From the NCBI RefSeq assembly GCF_000761245.1, contig NZ_AWOR01000001.1:186001-250000 (forward strand): 64,000 nucleotides of DNA. Direction: 5' to 3'. Both the position numbers and the translations under genes were made by a program. Under the pieces are notes generated by a model. The model was not told the origin of the DNA. It made no database searches and was given only the letters and a program-made list of their open reading frames with translations. Origin of the DNA: Comamonas testosteroni (GTDB lineage Bacteria > Pseudomonadota > Gammaproteobacteria > Burkholderiales > Burkholderiaceae_C). Below are positions 43,375-53,156 of this stretch, piece by piece (the stretch's first letter is position 1; each line of letters starts with the position of its first letter).

Positions 43375-46023
43375 ATGCCTCTAGAAACCATGACTGCCCC
43401 GGCGCAGCGCGCCCAGGATCTGCTGCAGACAGACGTCTTCATTCCCCATATGCGCCAGGTCGGGCGCTGCGAGAGCTCGCTCAGGGAGCTGAATCTGATG
43501 TGGCGGCTCATAGAGTCCTCCGCCAAGATGAATTGCCCGCAGGAAGCACAGGCCTTGCTGCCCATGATGGCCGCCACGCGTGGCGGCTTCGAGCGGCTGG
43601 AGCAGGACCTGGTGCAGTCCATGGTGATGCAGGCTGTGACGGGGGTGACGGCGGGGCTGGCCAGTCAGGCACAGCATCTGATCGATACCCTGGTGCGCAA
43701 TCTCTACGAGCGCACGGCCGACGTGGGGTTTTTGGCGACCGACGCCATGCTGTGCCAGTTCATGGCCGGAGCTGATGGCGACGAGGCTGCCATCACCCAG
43801 CGTCTGCGTGCCTACCGCAGCAAGTACACGGTCTACGCGGACATTTTGCTGCTGGATGCCGAAGGCCAGGTGCGAGCGAGTGCAAGCGAGAGGAGTCAGG
43901 CCACAGGTCAGCCATGCCGGGATGCGTTGATTGCCCGTGCCCTGCAAAGCCAGGGCTTTGTGCAGGGCTTCGGTATCACTGACCTGCTGCCGGGCCATGA
44001 CAGCGGCCTGATCTATGCGCATCGCATGCTTCACCCGATCAACCAGCAAGCCGTGGGCGTGCTGTGCCTGTGCTTCGACTTCGACGGTGAGATGCAAGGC
44101 ATCTGGAGCGGGCGAGACCGTACAGACGGTAGCGGCGCGCCCGAAGCTCAGACCAGCATCGCCCTGCTGCTGGATGAGCAGGGCCAGGTGCTGGCCAGCA
44201 GCGATCTGCACTGGATTGGTGTGGGCGCGAATGTGCGGCCTCACCGTGATGGTGCGAGCGTGCTGCATGTGCATGGGGGACGCACCTATTTGGTGCAGTC
44301 TGCGGCATCGGCAGGCTATCAAGGCTATATGGGTCCTCAGGGCTGGCGGGCGCAGATCATGACGCCGCTGGAGCTGGCCTTCGGTCTTCAATCGCAAGCG
44401 GGTCTGGAAGGGCTGGATGCCGCGGTGGCCCAGGGCCTGCTGACACATGCACACCGTTTCTGCCCGCCCCTGCACGCCATCCACAGCGCAGCGGACACCA
44501 TACGCCGTGTGGTCTGGAACGGGCGGGTGATGACGGCAGGCAAGCAGATGGACAACACGCGGCTGCAGGCCGTGCTGGAGCAGATTGGCGAGACGGGGGC
44601 GCGGACCAACGAGGTTTTCTCTCAATCCATTGATGCGCTCTATGGCACGGTACTCAATACTGCACTGCGGGACAACAGCCTGTTGACCAGTCTGCTGGTG
44701 GATCTGCTTGATCGCAATCTCTATGAGCGTGCCAACGACTGCCGCTGGTGGGCGCTGACGCCGCAGCTGTCCGAATTGCTGGAGGTTCTGGCCTTGGGGG
44801 AGAGGGCTGGGGATCAGGTGAGCGAGGCGTGCGAGCTGCTCACCGCCATTCACGACCTGTATACGGTCTACCAGCAAATCATGGTCTATGACATTCGCGG
44901 CAAGGTCGTGGCCATCAGTCAGCGAGGCCGCCTGGATGCGGGGGGCAGCGAGCTGCTGGGCACTTATATAGAGGCGGACAGCCTGCACCAGGTTCTGGCG
45001 CTGGCAGGCACCCAGGCCTATCACGTGTCCCCATGGCGCCCCTGTGTGCAGCACGAGGATGAAGGACCGACCTATGTCTATCACGCGGCCATACGCAACT
45101 CCGATGGCATGGTGCTGGGCGGAATCGGCCTGGTGTTTCATGCGCAGCGTGAATTCAAAGCCATGCTGGAGGGCGTGACCGGCGTTCAGGCAGGAGGCGC
45201 AGGCAGCAGGCGGGTGGCCTACCTGAGCCGCTCGGGCATGGTCATGTCTTCTTCGGATGTACAGCTGCAGCCGGGAGTGCAGCTGGAACTGCCGCCCGTC
45301 ATGCTGGCCCTGGCACCCGGACAGAGCATGGCCCGTGCCATGGTGTATCAGGGCCAGTATTGCGTGGTGGCGATCACGGCGGGCAGCGGCTACCGGGAGT
45401 TCAAGCGCAGCGATGGCTATCGTGAAGAGGTGCTGGCTTTGTCCGTGCAGGCGTTTGGCGCCGTGCAGGACGATGCGCTGGCTGCAGTCTCACGCCGCAA
45501 CACCAGGGTGCAAAGCCTGGCGGCGGCCAGCCAGGGCAGTGCCGCCGGTATGGAGATGGCGACCTTTTTTGTGGGGCGCAGCGTGCTCGCCGTGGACGCG
45601 GCCTGTGTGCTCGAGGCCCAGAGTGCCTCGGCTATCGCTCCCGTTTCGGCCGGACGCTTGCCGCACTGTGTGGGTACGCTGGCGCGGCGCAGCCAGGGGG
45701 CTGTGGCCGGCTATGTATGGGTCTTCGATCTGGGGGCGCTGCTCTTTGGCAAGCCCGTGACCAGGACGGCGCAAAGCCAGGTGATCGTGCTGGAGCACCT
45801 GGGGCTCAAGCTGGGCGTGCTGGTCAGCGATCTCGAAGGGGTGGTGCGCTTCGAGAGCGGGCAGTTGCGACTGGCTCCTGCAATGGCGGGTGCGGCGGAT
45901 CAGCTGGTGGACCGCTTGATCCGGGCCAATGAAGGAGATCTGCTGATCCAGTGCCTGAACGTGGCGGCCCTGGTGCGCATGCTCAAGGCGCCACTGCCGG
46001 CGGAGCAGGGCGCTGGCGGCTGA
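43375..46023 (+). CDS. Double cache-type sensor with C-terminal CheW domain
   Basis: 882 residues from the ATG at 43375 (alternatives 43360 TTG and 43390 ATG). There are no membrane segments, so it is probably cytoplasmic. Two similar sensor modules are seen: the first with NLYERTADVGFLATD at residue 109 and YTVYADILLLDAEGQV, the second with NLYERANDCRWWALT at residue 448 and LYTVYQQIMVYDIRGKV. The repeat distance is about 340 residues. The C-terminal part (about 727-870) is CheW-like (ATFFVGRSVLAVDAACVLEA, VIVLEHLGLKLGVLVSDLEG). It probably links a ligand or redox signal to a chemosensory array. No che genes are nearby. Confidence 0.85.
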   Translation: MPLETMTAPAQRAQDLLQTDVFIPHMRQVGRCESSLRELNLMWRLIESSAKMNCPQEAQALLPMMAATRGGFERLEQDLVQSMVMQAVTGVTAGLASQAQHLIDTLVRNLYERTADVGFLATDAMLCQFMAGADGDEAAITQRLRAYRSKYTVYADILLLDAEGQVRASASERSQATGQPCRDALIARALQSQGFVQGFGITDLLPGHDSGLIYAHRMLHPINQQAVGVLCLCFDFDGEMQGIWSGRDRTDGSGAPEAQTSIALLLDEQGQVLASSDLHWIGVGANVRPHRDGASVLHVHGGRTYLVQSAASAGYQGYMGPQGWRAQIMTPLELAFGLQSQAGLEGLDAAVAQGLLTHAHRFCPPLHAIHSAADTIRRVVWNGRVMTAGKQMDNTRLQAVLEQIGETGARTNEVFSQSIDALYGTVLNTALRDNSLLTSLLVDLLDRNLYERANDCRWWALTPQLSELLEVLALGERAGDQVSEACELLTAIHDLYTVYQQIMVYDIRGKVVAISQRGRLDAGGSELLGTYIEADSLHQVLALAGTQAYHVSPWRPCVQHEDEGPTYVYHAAIRNSDGMVLGGIGLVFHAQREFKAMLEGVTGVQAGGAGSRRVAYLSRSGMVMSSSDVQLQPGVQLELPPVMLALAPGQSMARAMVYQGQYCVVAITAGSGYREFKRSDGYREEVLALSVQAFGAVQDDALAAVSRRNTRVQSLAAASQGSAAGMEMATFFVGRSVLAVDAACVLEAQSASAIAPVSAGRLPHCVGTLARRSQGAVAGYVWVFDLGALLFGKPVTRTAQSQVIVLEHLGLKLGVLVSDLEGVVRFESGQLRLAPAMAGAADQLVDRLIRANEGDLLIQCLNVAALVRMLKAPLPAEQGAGG

Positions 46024-46036
46024 GCGGCCCGGCCGC

Positions 46037-46375
46037 TTACTGAACCGGGAACGGGTTTTTCTCGTCGCGCGGCGCGCTGAAGTCCACGCTGGGCGTGGTC
46101 TTTATCTCGTACTGGCTGCGGTCCTTGCCTTCTATCCACTTCGGGGGCTTGCCGCGGCCGGTCCAGGTCGCACCGCTTTCGGGGTCGTAGTACCTGGCCT
46201 CGACCTTCTTCTTCTCCTCAGGCCTCCAGGGAAAGACTTGCTGAGAGGTGAAGCCGAAAGTGGCGATCAGTTGCTTGACGGTGGCCAGGGCGTCCTTGGC
46301 TTCGGTGCTGCGCGCTTCTTCGATGCGCTTGTCCAGCGCATTTTTCTGAGCGATGAGTTCTTGATAGCTTGGCAT
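46037..46375 (-). CDS. H-NS family nucleoid protein
   Basis: 112 residues, with an N-terminal coiled-coil oligomerisation helix (YQELIAQKNALDKRIEEARS) and the C-terminal DNA-binding motif TWTGRGKPPKWI. The basic linker EEKKKVEARYYDPESG is typical of the Bph3/H-NS-like proteins of betaproteobacteria. It would bind AT-rich DNA and silence or organise it. It is convergent with the CheW gene (13-base gap); the 188-base upstream gap is moderately AT-rich and otherwise featureless. Confidence 0.93.
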   Translation of the reverse strand: MPSYQELIAQKNALDKRIEEARSTEAKDALATVKQLIATFGFTSQQVFPWRPEEKKKVEARYYDPESGATWTGRGKPPKWIEGKDRSQYEIKTTPSVDFSAPRDEKNPFPVQ

Positions 46376-46563
46376 TCTGGATTCCAGAGATAGTGTGAAA
46401 GGTCAGCACTGATTGCCGCCTTTGTTATTGTTTTGCAAAACCATTCATTTTGGCGCAAGCGCGAACGCGCCGCATTGTTGATGTTGCGTACACTCAATCT
46501 GTAAAGGGGCGCACATCACTTCGAAGGGCTGCAAACATCACTCTGGATGATCCGTTTTGCGGC

Positions 46564-47058
46564 TCAAGCCTGTTTTTCACCTGTGGCCATGGCCTGCAGG
46601 GCCGAACCCGTCATGCGATAGCGGATCCACTCGGTCTGCGGCAGGGCGCCCAGGCTGTCATAGAACTTGATGGAGGGGGTGTTCCAGTCCAGGCAGCTCC
46701 ATTCAAAGCGGCCGCAGTCCTTCTCCATTGCAATCCGGGCCAGATGCTGGAGCAGGGCCTTGCCGGCGCCGTGGCCGCGTGCGTCGGGAGTGATGTACAG
46801 GTCTTCCAGGTACAGGCCGTGCTGGCCCTGCCAGGTGGAATAGTTGAAGAAATACACGGCAAAGCCCACGGCCTTGCCCTCGATCTCGCAGATCAGGCCG
46901 AAGACAGCAGGGTTGGCGCAGAACAGCGTGCGACGCACATGGTCGGGCGTGGCCTTGACCTCATGCTCGGCCTTTTCATAGATGGCGAGTTCACGCACAA
47001 AGTGCAGGATCAGGTCGATGTCTTGCTCGGTGGCAGGGCGGATATGGAGCTGGCTCAT
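46564..47058 (-). CDS. GNAT family N-acetyltransferase
   Basis: 164 residues. The acetyl-CoA-binding loop is DARGHGAGKALLQHLA, preceded by LYLEDLYITPD, and the C-terminal WNTPSIKFYDSLGA matches the diamine/spermidine acetyltransferase subgroup (SSAT-like). The likely substrate is an amine or lysine analogue; not certain. It lies 66 bases downstream of nadM-Nudix on the same strand, with a palindromic element in between. Confidence 0.9.
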   Translation of the reverse strand: MSQLHIRPATEQDIDLILHFVRELAIYEKAEHEVKATPDHVRRTLFCANPAVFGLICEIEGKAVGFAVYFFNYSTWQGQHGLYLEDLYITPDARGHGAGKALLQHLARIAMEKDCGRFEWSCLDWNTPSIKFYDSLGALPQTEWIRYRMTGSALQAMATGEKQA

Positions 47059-47070
47059 GGAATTGCAGGA

Positions 47071-47120
47071 AAAAGTAGCTCCAGCGCTTGATGGTCAAGC
47101 GCTTGCAGCTATGGTTTTGA
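47071..47120. repeat. Interspersed palindromic element, best copy
   Basis: AGCGCTTGA (47083-47091), TGG, TCAAGCGCT (47095-47103): a perfect 9-bp inverted repeat, with the flanks GTAGCTCC and TGCAGCTATGGTTTTGAT. It occupies nearly the whole gap between nadM and the GNAT gene. Confidence 0.75.
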
Positions 47121-47124
47121 TGTA

Positions 47125-48285
47125 TCAGGCGACCTGGAGTTCGGGCTCGCTCTGAGCCAGAGTCACGGGCAGGAACTGGCACAGGATCTGGAAATGGTCC
47201 TCGAAGAACTCGGCCTCCATGCGGGGCAGATCGGCAATCGGCACCCAGCGGGCCAGGGCGGCGTCGTCCGCACCTTGCACCGGAGGCAGGCTGGGCTGCA
47301 CGCCCAGATCCAGATAGTGCACATGGGTGATGGTACGCCCGCGCAGGCTGCGGTCCGGGTGATCGAAGACCTGCACGGCTTGCAGGGCCGCCAGCAGATC
47401 GGCCTCGCTGATGGAGGAGCAGGTCTCTTCACGCAACTCGCGCATGCAGGATTGCCAGAGGCTGTCACGCTGCTCGAGAAAGCCGCCGGGCAGCGCCCAC
47501 AGGCCCTGGCCCGGCGCATGGCCGCGCTGAATCAGCAGCACCTGGTCCTGGCCCTTGGCGCGGCAGCGCAGCAGCGCATCCACGGTGACGAACACCGGTG
47601 CATAAGGCGCCTTGGCCCAGGCCCGCTTGTAGTCCTGCAGCATATGCCACTCTTTTTGCAGGCGCAGATACAGCGGGGTCTGCGCCCAGCGGCGCAAAAA
47701 CTCCAGCGTGCTCTCGGGCATCTGGGAGGAAAGCCTGGCCAGGGCGGCATCCATGGCTTCGGACGAGGCGCCGCCTTCGCCAAAGAAGATTTCGCGCAGC
47801 GGAGTGGCGTCGAACTGACCCAGGCGCGGCAGGCTGATCAGTTCCCAGCCCGGAAAGCGGGCCAGATAGCTGCTGCTGGAGTCCTTGAAATGCCCGACCA
47901 GGGCCACGCTCGCGCCTTCGGGCACATGGGCATGCACGGCTTCGCGCACGGCATGCACCCACAGCGGCTCGTTGTAATAGTCGCGCACGGGCACACAGCG
48001 CACGCGCCCGGCATCCTCTTTCGATAGCGCATCGCGCAGCATCTGTGCGCGCTCGTGCCAGCTGAACGGGTTTTTGGGATTGGGAGCCTGCCAGGCGCTG
48101 CCCAGTACCACCACGACCTGGCGAGCCCGCTCCAGTGCGGCATGCAGCAAGGCCATGTGGCCGTTGTGCAGTGGCTGAAAGCGGCCAATCAGCACGGCGG
48201 TATGCAGGGGCACGGAGGTGGGCAGAGTCTCGGGTGAGGCGGCGATGACACGCTTGCTGGAGGTGTTGGGACTGGCTTGAGGCAT
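47125..48285 (-). CDS. nadM: Bifunctional NMN adenylyltransferase / Nudix hydrolase
   Basis: 386 residues from the ATG at 48285 (further in-frame ATGs at 48369 and 48441; the start is uncertain). The N-terminal NMN adenylyltransferase of the NadM type has GRFQPLHNGHMALL and the C-terminal ISxRxxPR-like region is degenerate. The C-terminal Nudix domain (about 245-370) holds GGFLEQ and RELREETC. It makes NAD from NMN and ATP, and the Nudix part probably cleans ADP-ribose. It is the last gene of the NAD salvage cluster (nadE, pncB, pncA-like upstream). Confidence 0.92.
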   Translation of the reverse strand: MPQASPNTSSKRVIAASPETLPTSVPLHTAVLIGRFQPLHNGHMALLHAALERARQVVVVLGSAWQAPNPKNPFSWHERAQMLRDALSKEDAGRVRCVPVRDYYNEPLWVHAVREAVHAHVPEGASVALVGHFKDSSSSYLARFPGWELISLPRLGQFDATPLREIFFGEGGASSEAMDAALARLSSQMPESTLEFLRRWAQTPLYLRLQKEWHMLQDYKRAWAKAPYAPVFVTVDALLRCRAKGQDQVLLIQRGHAPGQGLWALPGGFLEQRDSLWQSCMRELREETCSSISEADLLAALQAVQVFDHPDRSLRGRTITHVHYLDLGVQPSLPPVQGADDAALARWVPIADLPRMEAEFFEDHFQILCQFLPVTLAQSEPELQVA

Positions 48286-48493
48286 GAGAGCGAAACCCGT
48301 ACAGAAATCGGCGCCCGCAAGGGCAAATATTGGTGAAAACTGGGCTGAGCGCTTACCAGGTAAGTGCATGAAGCTCACTTTTTTGAATGGATAACCCGTC
48401 CTGGCACAGTGAAGTCGGTGCGGCGAAGGCCCTGGCTGCACCAGCGCGGCGGCCAGGCTTTGCCACTATGTCTCAAGCGGGTGTTGGGCATTG

Positions 48494-50197
48494 CTACTCG
48501 TAGTGTGCCGCAATCGGCATCTGCCGGCCCGTGCCAAAGGCCCGTGGGCGTACTCTGAGCATGGGCGGAGCCTGGCGGCGCTTGTATTCGCTGCGGAACA
48601 CCAGCTTCTGCACGCGGGCAATGGTCTCGGGCCCGCCTGCTTCGGTGCGCAGCCTGGCCACAAAGGCGGCGGCCTGCGCATATTCCTTGTTGGACAGATG
48701 CTGGCCCTCGATATGCCATTTGAGAATCTCGTCGAGCACGGCATAGGGCGGCAGGCTGTCCTCGTCCTTCTGGCCGGGAGCCAGTTCGGCCGAGGGCGGC
48801 TTGTCGATGATGGCCTGCGGAATCAGCTCGCGCCCCGCATGGCGGTTGATATGGCGCGAGAGCTCGAAGACTTCGGTCTTGTACAGATCGCCGAGCAGGC
48901 CCAGACCGCCGTTGGTGTCGCCATACAGGGTGCAGTAGCCCACCGAGACTTCGGACTTGTTGCCCGTGGTTAGCAGAAGATGGCCGAAGGCATTGGAGAA
49001 CTCCATCAGCGTGGTGCCGCGTGCGCGGGCCTGCAGGTTTTCCAGCGCCAGGCCCTTGAGCGGCTCGCCAAAGCTGGCCTCGAACTGGCGTGCATAGGTG
49101 GTGACCAGCTCCTTGATCGGATGCTCGTACAGCTTGACGCCCAGATTGCGGCACAGCAACACGGAGTCGTCGACCGAGCCTGCCGAGGAATAGCTGGACG
49201 GCATGGTGATGCCGACCACATTCTCCGCTCCCAGGGCATCGACGGCCAGGGCCAGCGTCAGTGCCGAATCGATGCCGCCGGAGCTGCCCACCACCACCTG
49301 CTTGAAGCCGCAGCGGCGCGCATAGTCGCGCAGGCCCAGCACGATCTGCTGGCGGTAGAACTCCATGGTGGGCAGGCCCTGGGCCGGCACGCTGCTCAGG
49401 GCCTGGCTGCCCAAAGCCTGAAACCGGCCTTGTGCATTCAGCTCCAGTGTGCAGACATCTTCTTCGAAGCGCCTGGCTTCAAAAACCAGTCCCGCCTCGG
49501 GCTCGACGGCAAACGATGCGCCGTCAAACACTATCTGGTCCTGGCCGCCGATCTGGTTGATGTAGAGGATGGCCAGCTTGTGGCGCGCCGCAGCCTGGGT
49601 GAAGACCTCGTGGCGCTGCTCGCGCTTGCCCAGATGGCTGGGGCTGGCGTTGATGCTGATGACTAGGTCTGGCGCCGCATCGCCCATGCGTACAAAGGGG
49701 TTGGTGGCGTAGTCGGCGCCCTGGTCGTTCCAGCCGTCCTCGCAGACCAGAAAGCCCACCTGGCAGTTGCCCACGCGCAGCACCTTGGCCGTGTCGGCCC
49801 CGGGCTCGAAGTGGCGGCGCTCGTCAAAGATGTTGTAGGTGGGCAGCAATTGCTTGTCGTACTGCAGGCGGATCTGTCCGTTCTTGAGCACCAGCAGGCT
49901 GTTGTGCAGCGGTTTGCCGGGGCCATTGTGCCGGGTGGGCGCGCCCACGACCCAATGCAGATCGGGGAGCTGGCGCGTGGCCTGCAGCAGCTCCTGCAGA
50001 CCTGCATCCAGTCTTTGCAGAAAGCTGGGCTCGTCCAGCAGGTCGCCGGGGTAGTAGCCGCACAGCGACAGTTCGGAAAACACCACCAGATCGGCCTGTT
50101 CGGCCGCGGCCCTGGTTGCGGCTTCTCGCATGCGGCGGATATTGCCGCTGATGTCGCCCACCATGTAGTTGAGCTGGGCGAGGGTGACTTTCAGCAT
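48494..50197 (-). CDS. nadE: Glutamine-dependent NAD+ synthetase NadE
   Basis: 567 residues from the ATG at 50197, preceded by GGAGGAAACC; the frame upstream to 50341 is not part of the family. The N-terminal glutaminase (nitrilase fold) has Glu in VVFSELSLCGYYP, Lys and the catalytic Cys in FLVCEDGW. The C-terminal synthetase has the P-loop SSGGIDSALTLALAVDALG and the conserved GNKSEVSVGYCTLYGD. It amidates deamido-NAD. It is separated by 16 bases from pncB. Confidence 0.97.
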   Translation of the reverse strand: MLKVTLAQLNYMVGDISGNIRRMREAATRAAAEQADLVVFSELSLCGYYPGDLLDEPSFLQRLDAGLQELLQATRQLPDLHWVVGAPTRHNGPGKPLHNSLLVLKNGQIRLQYDKQLLPTYNIFDERRHFEPGADTAKVLRVGNCQVGFLVCEDGWNDQGADYATNPFVRMGDAAPDLVISINASPSHLGKREQRHEVFTQAAARHKLAILYINQIGGQDQIVFDGASFAVEPEAGLVFEARRFEEDVCTLELNAQGRFQALGSQALSSVPAQGLPTMEFYRQQIVLGLRDYARRCGFKQVVVGSSGGIDSALTLALAVDALGAENVVGITMPSSYSSAGSVDDSVLLCRNLGVKLYEHPIKELVTTYARQFEASFGEPLKGLALENLQARARGTTLMEFSNAFGHLLLTTGNKSEVSVGYCTLYGDTNGGLGLLGDLYKTEVFELSRHINRHAGRELIPQAIIDKPPSAELAPGQKDEDSLPPYAVLDEILKWHIEGQHLSNKEYAQAAAFVARLRTEAGGPETIARVQKLVFRSEYKRRQAPPMLRVRPRAFGTGRQMPIAAHYE

Positions 50198-50213
50198 GGT
50201 TTCCTCCGGAAAA

Positions 50214-51419
50214 TCAGGCTGCCTTGGCAGCAGGCTCAGGGATGTTGAAGACCTGGCGCAGATAGGCCAGATAGGTCTCGTCGTTGCACAGCGTCTTGCC
50301 GGGCGAGTCCGAAATCTTGGCCACGGGCTGGCCGTTGGCATGGGTCAGCTTCATCACGATATTGATCGTGGTCAATCCCATGTCATTGGTCAATCGCGTG
50401 CCTATGCCGAAGCCGCACTGGATGCGATCGGCAAAGCGGTGGTAGAGGGACAGTGCCGTGTCCAGATCCAGTCCGTCCGAGAACACCAGACGCTTGCTCT
50501 GCGGGGCAATGCGCAGCTTGTCATAGTGGGCAATGGCCTTCTCGCCCCACTCGAAGGGATCGCCGGAGTCATGACGCAGGCCGTCGAACAGCTTGGCAAA
50601 GTACATGTCGAAGTCGGCCAGAAAGGCGTCCATGCCCACGGTATCGGTCAGGGCGATACCCAGGTCGCCGCGGTATTCCTGCACCCAGTCCTCGAGGGCG
50701 GCTACCTGGAAGTCGCGCAGACGCACGCCCAGGGCTTGATAGGTCTGCAGATACTCATGGGCCATGGTGCCTATGGGAACCAGATTCAGATCGCGTGCCA
50801 GCAGCACATTGGACGTGCCCTTGAACCACTGCGCGGTTTCCTGGGCAAAAGCCTGCACCACCTCGTGTTGCCAGGCTCCCGAGAAGCGGCGGCGCACGCC
50901 GAAGTCAAACAGCTCGAAGGGGTTGCGCAGCCTGGCCTCGACTGCCAGGTGCTTGAGCTGGGCCAGCTTGACCTGCAGGCGTTTGCGGCCTTCGACAAGG
51001 GCGGCCTCGGCATCGAAGCGGCGGAAATACAGCTCGTTGACGATGGCCAGCACATAGATCTCGAAGCCCATCACATGGACTTGCGGGCCCTTGGCCACGA
51101 TATGGAGCCGGTCGCCTTCGGCCCAGGCGCGGATGAAGGCGCGCTGGAACTGGAAGATGCGCAGAAAGTCGATGAAGTCGCTCTTCATGAAGCGCAGACC
51201 GGCCAGATAGTCCAGCTCGCCCTTGTCGAAACGCAGACTGCACAGGGCGTCCAGCTCGCGCTCCACCTCGGGCAGCAGCTCGGCCAGCGGGAAGGCCGTG
51301 GGCGTGCGGCAGACAAATTCGTACTCGGCCTCGGTCTGGGGGTGGCGGTGCAGCATGGCCTGCCACATGGTGAACTTGTAGAGGTCGGTGTCCAGCAGGC
51401 TGGTGATGATGGGCTTCAT
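50214..51419 (-). CDS. pncB: Nicotinate phosphoribosyltransferase PncB
   Basis: 401 residues from the ATG at 51419 (ribosome site AAGAAG). The family opening [20 protein letters not shown] and the PRPP/His motif [15 protein letters not shown] are present, with the phosphoryl-acceptor His in GTMAHE. It makes nicotinate mononucleotide from nicotinate, PRPP and ATP. It sits between the pncA-like gene and nadE and supplies the next step of the Preiss-Handler route. Confidence 0.97.
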   Translation of the reverse strand: MKPIITSLLDTDLYKFTMWQAMLHRHPQTEAEYEFVCRTPTAFPLAELLPEVERELDALCSLRFDKGELDYLAGLRFMKSDFIDFLRIFQFQRAFIRAWAEGDRLHIVAKGPQVHVMGFEIYVLAIVNELYFRRFDAEAALVEGRKRLQVKLAQLKHLAVEARLRNPFELFDFGVRRRFSGAWQHEVVQAFAQETAQWFKGTSNVLLARDLNLVPIGTMAHEYLQTYQALGVRLRDFQVAALEDWVQEYRGDLGIALTDTVGMDAFLADFDMYFAKLFDGLRHDSGDPFEWGEKAIAHYDKLRIAPQSKRLVFSDGLDLDTALSLYHRFADRIQCGFGIGTRLTNDMGLTTINIVMKLTHANGQPVAKISDSPGKTLCNDETYLAYLRQVFNIPEPAAKAA

Positions 51420-51440
51420 GCCGTTCTTCTTTTCAAAAAT

Positions 51441-51484
51441 ATGAGCTGCTAGCGCTTGGTCCAGAAGTGCTAGAGGCTGATTTG
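51441..51484. repeat. Interspersed palindromic element between pncA-like gene and pncB
   Basis: GAGCTGCTAGCGCTTGGTCC followed by AGAAGTGCTAGAGGCTGATT. The left half is typical (CTAGCGCTTG); the right half CTAG appears inverted, with a degenerate centre. Confidence 0.5.
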
Positions 51485-51486
51485 TC

Positions 51487-52335
51487 TCATAAGCCGAAGC
51501 TGGCGCTGGTTTCGCAGCGTACACCGGTTGACCGCATGCGTTGCAGGAAGTCGTGGTGCGCGGTCTCGAATCCGGCGACCGGACTCATGCAGTCAGTCAG
51601 CAGCACGATGCGCGAGAAATCATCGCTTTCCCAGTGCTCCACGATGTGCTCGGTGGTGGCGCGCACGCAGTGGCTGCTGGCCTCGCCCGCAATCACCAGG
51701 CAGCTGCTCTGGCGTAACTGGGCCAGCAGGGCGGTGTTCAGGCCGGTTTCGGGGTCCTGCGGGTCGGGTACTTCGGCGCGAATGGCGCTGTAATGCTCGG
51801 TCCAGGGGTTCATGCCCTTGAAGACATGGCGGGTGGCACGGTGCTGCAACTCCTGCCACTGGCGGCAGGCCGCGAGCACGCCGGCATGGATGCCATGGCC
51901 CCAGCTGCCGATCTCGCAGTGCAGCGGCCAGACCATGAGGGTGTAGCTGCCCTGAGCCTCCAGCTGATCCAGGTATTGCACAGTGCGCTCGCGCTCGGCT
52001 GCGTTGCGCGGCGCATAGTCGCCGGCACGGACCTGCGCTGCCGTGATCGGGGTGAATGGCAGGACGTCACGGCCATCGCGCTGCTGCCAGAAGGCGGGAT
52101 GAGCAATGTCATAAGCCTGGTGCGAGTCCAGAGTGATGGTGACCTGGTCCAGCTTGTCTCCCTGGGCTGCCATCCAGCTGCTCAGGCGCTGCATATCGGC
52201 ATGAGCGCCCGTTACCGGAAGGCTGGGTGCTATCGCCTGATGAGTACCAGGCGAGTGGGGGCACCAGTCGGCGGGCAGGTCGCAGAAGTCGTTTTGCGGG
52301 TCAATGATGAGCAGCTGGGTTTGTGTATGACTCAT
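51487..52335 (-). CDS. pncA: Nicotinamidase-like cysteine hydrolase
   Basis: 282 residues, longer than typical PncA (about 210). Catalytic triad candidates: Asp12 (IIDPQNDF), Lys173 (HVFKGMN) and Cys223 ([14 protein letters not shown]). The metal-site pattern TLDSH (Asp70, His72) and WPLHC (His139) is present. The product would be nicotinate from nicotinamide, the entry step of NAD salvage, consistent with pncB, nadE and nadM downstream and NrtR divergent. The extra segment (about 18-60 and 85-115) could change substrate; other isochorismatase-type activities remain possible, so the gene symbol is tentative. Confidence 0.85.
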   Translation of the reverse strand: MSHTQTQLLIIDPQNDFCDLPADWCPHSPGTHQAIAPSLPVTGAHADMQRLSSWMAAQGDKLDQVTITLDSHQAYDIAHPAFWQQRDGRDVLPFTPITAAQVRAGDYAPRNAAERERTVQYLDQLEAQGSYTLMVWPLHCEIGSWGHGIHAGVLAACRQWQELQHRATRHVFKGMNPWTEHYSAIRAEVPDPQDPETGLNTALLAQLRQSSCLVIAGEASSHCVRATTEHIVEHWESDDFSRIVLLTDCMSPVAGFETAHHDFLQRMRSTGVRCETSASFGL

Positions 52336-52379
52336 GGTGTTCAGCTTTCATGCGAGATGCAATGTTTGCAGTCTAAGTT

Positions 52380-52406
52380 ACTTAAAATATTTTTGCAACT
52401 AAGTAT
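52380..52406. promoter_or_regulatory. Candidate NrtR operator in the divergent pncA-nrtR gap
   Basis: TACTTA (52380-52385) and TAAGTA (52401-52406), inverted arms with 15 bases between, inside a strikingly AT-rich 70-base region. It lies 45 bases from the pncA-like start and 51 bases from nrtR. Position fits autoregulation plus control of the NAD operon. Confidence 0.45.
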
Positions 52407-52456
52407 TTTGAATTGATGTGAAATAATTAGGAAAGAAAAACGAAGTTGGTAAAAAA

Positions 52457-53140
52457 ATGAATCAAAGTAATGAGCGCAGAGAAACGGTGCAGGTGAGTGT
52501 GGATGTGGTGCTGTTGACCCTGGTGGAGCAGCAGTTGCATGCCGTGCTGCTGCGTCGTCAGGCTGCGCCTTTTGCCGGGGTATGGGCTTTGCCCGGCGGC
52601 TTTATTCATACCGAGGAGGATGCGGACGCAAAGGCCAGTGCGGCGCGCGTGCTCAGAACCAAGGTGGGTATAGAAGGTGCGTATCTTGAGCAGCTGGCCA
52701 CTTTCAGCGGCCCGGCACGCGATCCGCGCGGCTGGTCGGTGGCGATCGCCTATTGCGCTTTGCTGCCCGTGCAGAACCTGCCGCCGAATCGCTCCGACAT
52801 TAGCGTGGTGCCGCTCTCGGCCCTGCCGCAGCTGCCGTTCGATCACCGTGCCATCCTGGACGCCGCCTTGGAGCGCGTGCGCAGCAAAAGCCTGTATTCC
52901 TCCTTGCCCGTGCACCTGTGTGGCGAAACCTTTACGCTGCCGCAGTTGCAGCAGGTCTATGAAAACATTCTGGGTGAGCCGCTGAACAAGGTCAGCTTCA
53001 GGCGCAAGATGGACGAGATGGACTGGCTGGAGGCCGTGCCTGGGGCCATGCTGGGTGGCGGGGCGCATCGGCCCGCCCAGCTTTACCGCGCCAAGCCCGG
53101 CTTCAGCCAGACGCTGGCGCTGACTGCCCGGGGGCTTTGA
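52457..53140 (+). CDS. nrtR: NrtR-type Nudix-related transcriptional regulator
   Basis: 227 residues. The N-terminal Nudix-like domain (about 12-145) has a degenerate catalytic box (GGFIHTEEDAD, then ARVLRTKVG in place of REUXEEXGU), so it binds rather than cleaves ADP-ribose. The C-terminal winged helix (about 150-225) has LPQLQQVYENILGEPLNKVSF. NrtR repressors control NAD salvage genes and are released by ADP-ribose. Divergence from the pncA-pncB-nadE-nadM cluster supports this. The gene ends shortly before a hairpin at 53157. Confidence 0.93.
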   Translation: MNQSNERRETVQVSVDVVLLTLVEQQLHAVLLRRQAAPFAGVWALPGGFIHTEEDADAKASAARVLRTKVGIEGAYLEQLATFSGPARDPRGWSVAIAYCALLPVQNLPPNRSDISVVPLSALPQLPFDHRAILDAALERVRSKSLYSSLPVHLCGETFTLPQLQQVYENILGEPLNKVSFRRKMDEMDWLEAVPGAMLGGGAHRPAQLYRAKPGFSQTLALTARGL

Positions 53141-53156
53141 GGCCGGCCTGCATGAA

